Assembly: GCA_003556835.1 (NCBI GenBank)
Contig: PWQG01000375.1
Location: 1-15,914 of the forward strand
Source of the DNA: Gammaproteobacteria bacterium
Lineage (GTDB): Bacteria; Pseudomonadota; Gammaproteobacteria; Pseudomonadales; Pseudohongiellaceae
Length of the DNA: 15,914 bases
Reading direction: 5' to 3'
The notes under the pieces are model-generated. The model was not told the origin of the DNA, did not search any database, and saw nothing but the letters and a program-made list of their open reading frames with translations. Positions 13,515 through 15,914 of this stretch are shown piece after piece. Positions within the stretch are counted from its first letter, which is position 1. Each line of letters opens with the position of its first letter. The translations under genes and the position numbers were made by a program.

Positions 13515-13745
13515 ATGACTACCCTGTTCTGGTCGCTGGTGATATTCATCGCCATGATCATCGGAGCCAACCTGCATCCGGAGGGAATGTTCCTGGCGCT
13601 GATTCTCTGCCTGGCTGTTCCGATGCTGGTCCTGGGGTTTGCCGTCGCCTGCAGCGACATGGTCCCGGTTGCACGCATCGTGGGTAGCCTGTTCCTGCTG
13701 TTGCCCGGCCTGGTGCTCATGTTGCTGTTTTTCAGTATTCTGTAA
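13515..13745 (+). CDS. Small 76-residue integral membrane protein
   Basis: The protein is almost wholly hydrophobic, with three likely membrane helices (about residues 4-20, 23-46 and 51-75). It has few charges and one cysteine near the middle (VACSDMVP). The start at 13515 is chosen because GGAAG lies 8 nt upstream; the frame extends 19 codons further, but that part is basic and non-membrane. It is divergent from the VirD4-like gene and 48 bp ahead of the exported-protein gene on the same strand. There is no recognised family and function is unknown. Confidence 0.6.
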   Translation: MTTLFWSLVIFIAMIIGANLHPEGMFLALILCLAVPMLVLGFAVACSDMVPVARIVGSLFLLLPGLVLMLLFFSIL

Positions 13746-13793
13746 CCATTCTTCCACGGACCACTGGACCAGTCCCTTTCGAAGGAGAACGAG

Positions 13794-14321
13794 ATGAAGT
13801 CAACTTTTCTCATGATTCAATGGATCGCGCTGCTGGTGGCACTCGGCGGAGGAAGTGAATCCTCAAGGTTTGACGGCTGGGCTTGCTACACTTTGGCATT
13901 CGGACCCGGGGTGGAGACACCCTGGGAGGGCCTTCCGCCCGCAGACGAACCTGTCATGCTCGGACGTCTGGCGATTCCATCTGAAAAACTGCCCGCGGAT
14001 ATCTGGAACCCCGTTGAAGGCAGAATGCGACTGGAGCCAGTTGATGAGCTGGAGTTCTCTCAGGCGCGGCGCGGTCAGCATCAAGTGCGCATCTACACCG
14101 ATCCGGACGGCCGCATCGATGTCGAACTGACCGGGCGTACCACTCACAACACGTTTACACTCTCGCAGTTCGACGGAAACTATTCCTCCGCCGACTATGC
14201 CGGTAGATGGACCGACTGGCGGGGCTGGTCCACACTGAAAACCGGTGTTTTCTCCGCTGAGTTGGTGCCCGCCTATTCACTAGCCAACTGCCTTTCGATG
14301 AAGCCTGCGGGCGATCAGTGA
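13794..14321 (+). CDS. Exported protein of unknown function
   Basis: This 175-residue protein has a typical signal peptide (MKST, then a hydrophobic core FLMIQWIALLVALGG), with cleavage likely near residue 18-22. The mature part (~155 residues) is rich in Trp, Gly and Asp and looks beta-rich. It has two cysteines, in WACYTL near its start and ANCLS near its end, that could form a disulfide in the periplasm. The start is firm: AAGGAG (13782-13787) is 6 nt before the ATG. It follows the 76-residue membrane protein by 48 bp and may be co-transcribed with it. I recognise no domain. Confidence 0.75.
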   Translation: MKSTFLMIQWIALLVALGGGSESSRFDGWACYTLAFGPGVETPWEGLPPADEPVMLGRLAIPSEKLPADIWNPVEGRMRLEPVDELEFSQARRGQHQVRIYTDPDGRIDVELTGRTTHNTFTLSQFDGNYSSADYAGRWTDWRGWSTLKTGVFSAELVPAYSLANCLSMKPAGDQ

Positions 14322-14363
14322 CGGTTCATGGGCTTGGGCACTTCTCTTTCCAAACTTGTTCCC

Positions 14364-14405
14364 GACTACCGGAATCAGTATGCTCGGGTAGTCACGACTG
14401 CAGTC
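14364..14405. repeat. Stem-loop and palindrome ahead of the sigma-like gene
   Basis: GACTACC (14364-14370) pairs with GGTAGTC (14387-14393) across a 16-nt loop, and the perfect palindrome GACTGCAGTC follows directly at 14396-14405. No T-run follows the stem, so a plain terminator is unlikely. The palindrome could be an operator for the gene starting at 14429. The function is a guess. Confidence 0.35.
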
Positions 14406-14428
14406 TCTGACTTGCGGTTACAGGGTTC

Positions 14429-15268
14429 ATGCGGGGAAACTCATTGTCGTCATCAAGCCAATCTGCGCCGGCCGGTACGTTTGCCGAACTCGCCGACCTC
14501 TGGTCGCGGCGAGGTGAGCTTTCGAAATCGGAGTGGGCCCGACTTTATGTCCTGGTGATGGGCGTGCTTGAGGCCAATCCGGTCCGGGAGGAGCGCAGTT
14601 CGGTGCTGGGTGGTGAGGCCGCGGTTGATCACCTGCGTCAGGCATTTTTCGTCGACAAAGTGCTGCTGCCGGCGACCGCGGCCGGCGCGGATCCGAATCC
14701 CGAGCTTACGTTGCATGCCTTGCCGGTGTTCTACCGACGCTACCTGCTTGATCAGTTGCGTGCCATCCAGCGTCACGGGGAAACCGAGTTGCCCGACGGA
14801 GACGATGGCCGCATGGCCGATTCCAAGGCCGACAACCGGTTCGGCTGGCTTGGTGAAGTGCCGGCCGACTGTGATTGCCTGGACGTATCAGGTGAGGTGG
14901 ACAGTTGCGCATTGCAGGACAGCGCGCGTCGTTTCCTGCGCGGCGAGGACGACTGGGTGGTGATCTACCTGGCGCTGCATTTCTGCCACGGACGTGAGCG
15001 TCTGGCGCTGTCGAAGATTCAGCGCGTCTACCGCATCCCGTCCTACCACTACAAGGCCCGTCAGCTTGGCATTGCCCCGCCACGGGGCGGTTATGCGGGG
15101 CTGGCGCAGTTTGCCGACACCATGATTGGCCGGTGGCTGACCGGCAACGGAATCGAACTGGCCGAAGACAAGCGCCATGTCATCCGCCATGCCTTCGACC
15201 TGTTGTGCCTGGAGGCCTTTGCCGAGTGCGGCCGGCGCGAGTTGACCGAACCGGAGATGGAGCGATGA
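14429..15268 (+). CDS. Divergent sigma-70-like (ECF-type) protein
   Basis: This 279-residue protein has two segments that recall sigma factor core regions. The helical stretch LPVFYRRYLLDQLRAIQRH (98-116) with preceding FFVDKVLLP resembles region 2 (yrRfliD.lR). DDWVVIYLALHF at 174-185, followed by ALSKIQRVYRIPSYHYKARQ (193-212), resembles region 4, with a helix-turn-helix around LSKIQRVYRIPSYHYKA. The insert between them is long and acidic (GDDGRMADSKADN), and ~70 residues follow region 4, so it is not a textbook ECF sigma factor. The start at 14429 has only a weak AGGG 5 nt upstream. It overlaps the next gene by 4 nt (ATGA), so the two products probably work together. A DNA-binding protein of another kind is the main alternative. 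Confidence 0.5.
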   Translation: MRGNSLSSSSQSAPAGTFAELADLWSRRGELSKSEWARLYVLVMGVLEANPVREERSSVLGGEAAVDHLRQAFFVDKVLLPATAAGADPNPELTLHALPVFYRRYLLDQLRAIQRHGETELPDGDDGRMADSKADNRFGWLGEVPADCDCLDVSGEVDSCALQDSARRFLRGEDDWVVIYLALHFCHGRERLALSKIQRVYRIPSYHYKARQLGIAPPRGGYAGLAQFADTMIGRWLTGNGIELAEDKRHVIRHAFDLLCLEAFAECGRRELTEPEMER

Positions 15269-15914
15269 CCCTGCTGCATCCGGCCATGGAGTCCATCGCA
15301 CGCGCGTATGCCGCATGGCTGGGCAAGCGCGCGACCGAATCATCGGACCAGGAAGCAGACCAGATCGACCGCATCGAGTCGGAGGCGGGGATCGCGCCGG
15401 AGAGTGACGGGCCGATCCCCGATCTGATTTACGATGTCGTCGCCCGGATGGTGGCGGCGATGCCGGAGCTCCGTGAGCCGCAGTCCGGGGACCTGGTCGT
15501 GCTGCCGCCTCCGGCCGACCAGGATGATGCCGCGGAGCCGCAGCTGCCGGTTGCCGCTGTGCTCGATGAAGGGACCGGCGAACACTGGAGCGGTTGGCTG
15601 GTCGGAGCCCACACCGATTACGCCGGCGACCGTGACCTGGTGCTCGACGCCAGCCTGATCGAAGGCGGCAAGGACCCCGCACCGATCGCCGGCATGGTGC
15701 TGTGCTGGGATCGTGTTTCCCTGAATCTGCCGGAGAAGGTGGAAGTCATTCATCATCTGACCGATGCCGCCCTGGAAGCCATTCGTGCGCTTGGCGGCGG
15801 GTCATCGGTCGGTGGTCAGCGCCCGGAACCGGGCCGCATGATGCAGCAGGAGGTGGCCGGTCAGGTGGTGGTGACCGGAACGCCCTACAAGCACGACGAT
15901 CCACGCGCTGAATA
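15265..15914 (+). CDS. Unknown protein coupled to the sigma-like gene, cut by window edge
   Basis: The gene starts with the ATG inside the ATGA overlap with the sigma-like gene and stays open for 216 codons to the right edge. The first ~70 residues are acidic and helical (DQIDRIESEAGIAPES). A beta-rich section with GDLVVLPPP and VLDEGTGEHWSGWLVG follows, then VLCWDRVSLNLP and a helix LTDAALEAIRALGG. No membrane helix or zinc site suggests a classical membrane or ZAS-type anti-sigma factor. The tight overlap still makes a regulator or effector of the sigma-like protein the obvious hypothesis. No family is recognised. Confidence 0.65.
   Translation, partial: MTLLHPAMESIARAYAAWLGKRATESSDQEADQIDRIESEAGIAPESDGPIPDLIYDVVARMVAAMPELREPQSGDLVVLPPPADQDDAAEPQLPVAAVLDEGTGEHWSGWLVGAHTDYAGDRDLVLDASLIEGGKDPAPIAGMVLCWDRVSLNLPEKVEVIHHLTDAALEAIRALGGGSSVGGQRPEPGRMMQQEVAGQVVVTGTPYKHDDPRAE

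Overview
The window comes from a GC-rich bacterial chromosome, probably a proteobacterium and most likely a gammaproteobacterium. This rests on base composition, strong Shine-Dalgarno sites, a VirD4/TraG-type ATPase and the protein style; no taxonomic marker gene is present. It reads as an accessory or defence region. No rRNA, tRNA, insertion sequence, integrase or core metabolic gene was recognised.

Left part (1-5094): remains or the flank of a type III CRISPR locus. Three minus-strand genes in a row encode a CARF plus PD-(D/E)xK nuclease of the Card1/Can2 type (2323-1151), a two-helix membrane protein (1090-317) and a cyclic-phosphate-processing receiver-domain protein (219 to beyond the left edge). 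Transcribed away from them is a 761-residue CorA-like membrane protein (2486-4771). It is followed by a very short CRISPR array (4891-5094) that by its sequence should be read on the minus strand. Card1-type nucleases answer cyclic oligoadenylates and CRISPR-linked CorA proteins answer SAM-AMP, so two different signalling outputs may sit back to back here. No cas10, cas6, cas1 or cas2 is visible, and the array is cut off inside a repeat at its expected leader end.

Middle part (5130-11157): two apparent defence cassettes, both on the minus strand. The first is a tightly coupled operon (two ATGA overlaps): SAM-dependent methyltransferase, then an 884-residue HEPN-NACHT-FGE/C-type-lectin-fold STAND protein, then a small OB/cold-shock-like protein. 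Its 3' end lies 35 bp before the truncated CRISPR repeat and points into the array. The second is a markedly AT-rich gene (11157-9214) for a 647-residue protein with an N-terminal HEPN-type RNxxxH motif, probably acquired recently.

Right part (11249-15914): GC-rich again. It holds a putative lipoprotein with a good sigma-70 promoter and a stand-alone soluble VirD4/TraG-type coupling ATPase with no other conjugation genes nearby. On the plus strand are a 76-residue membrane protein, an exported protein of unknown function, a divergent sigma-70-like protein, and an overlapping unknown gene that runs off the right edge.

The main candidates for something undescribed are the methyltransferase/HEPN-NACHT-FGE/OB operon and the large CorA-like protein paired with a Card1 operon.
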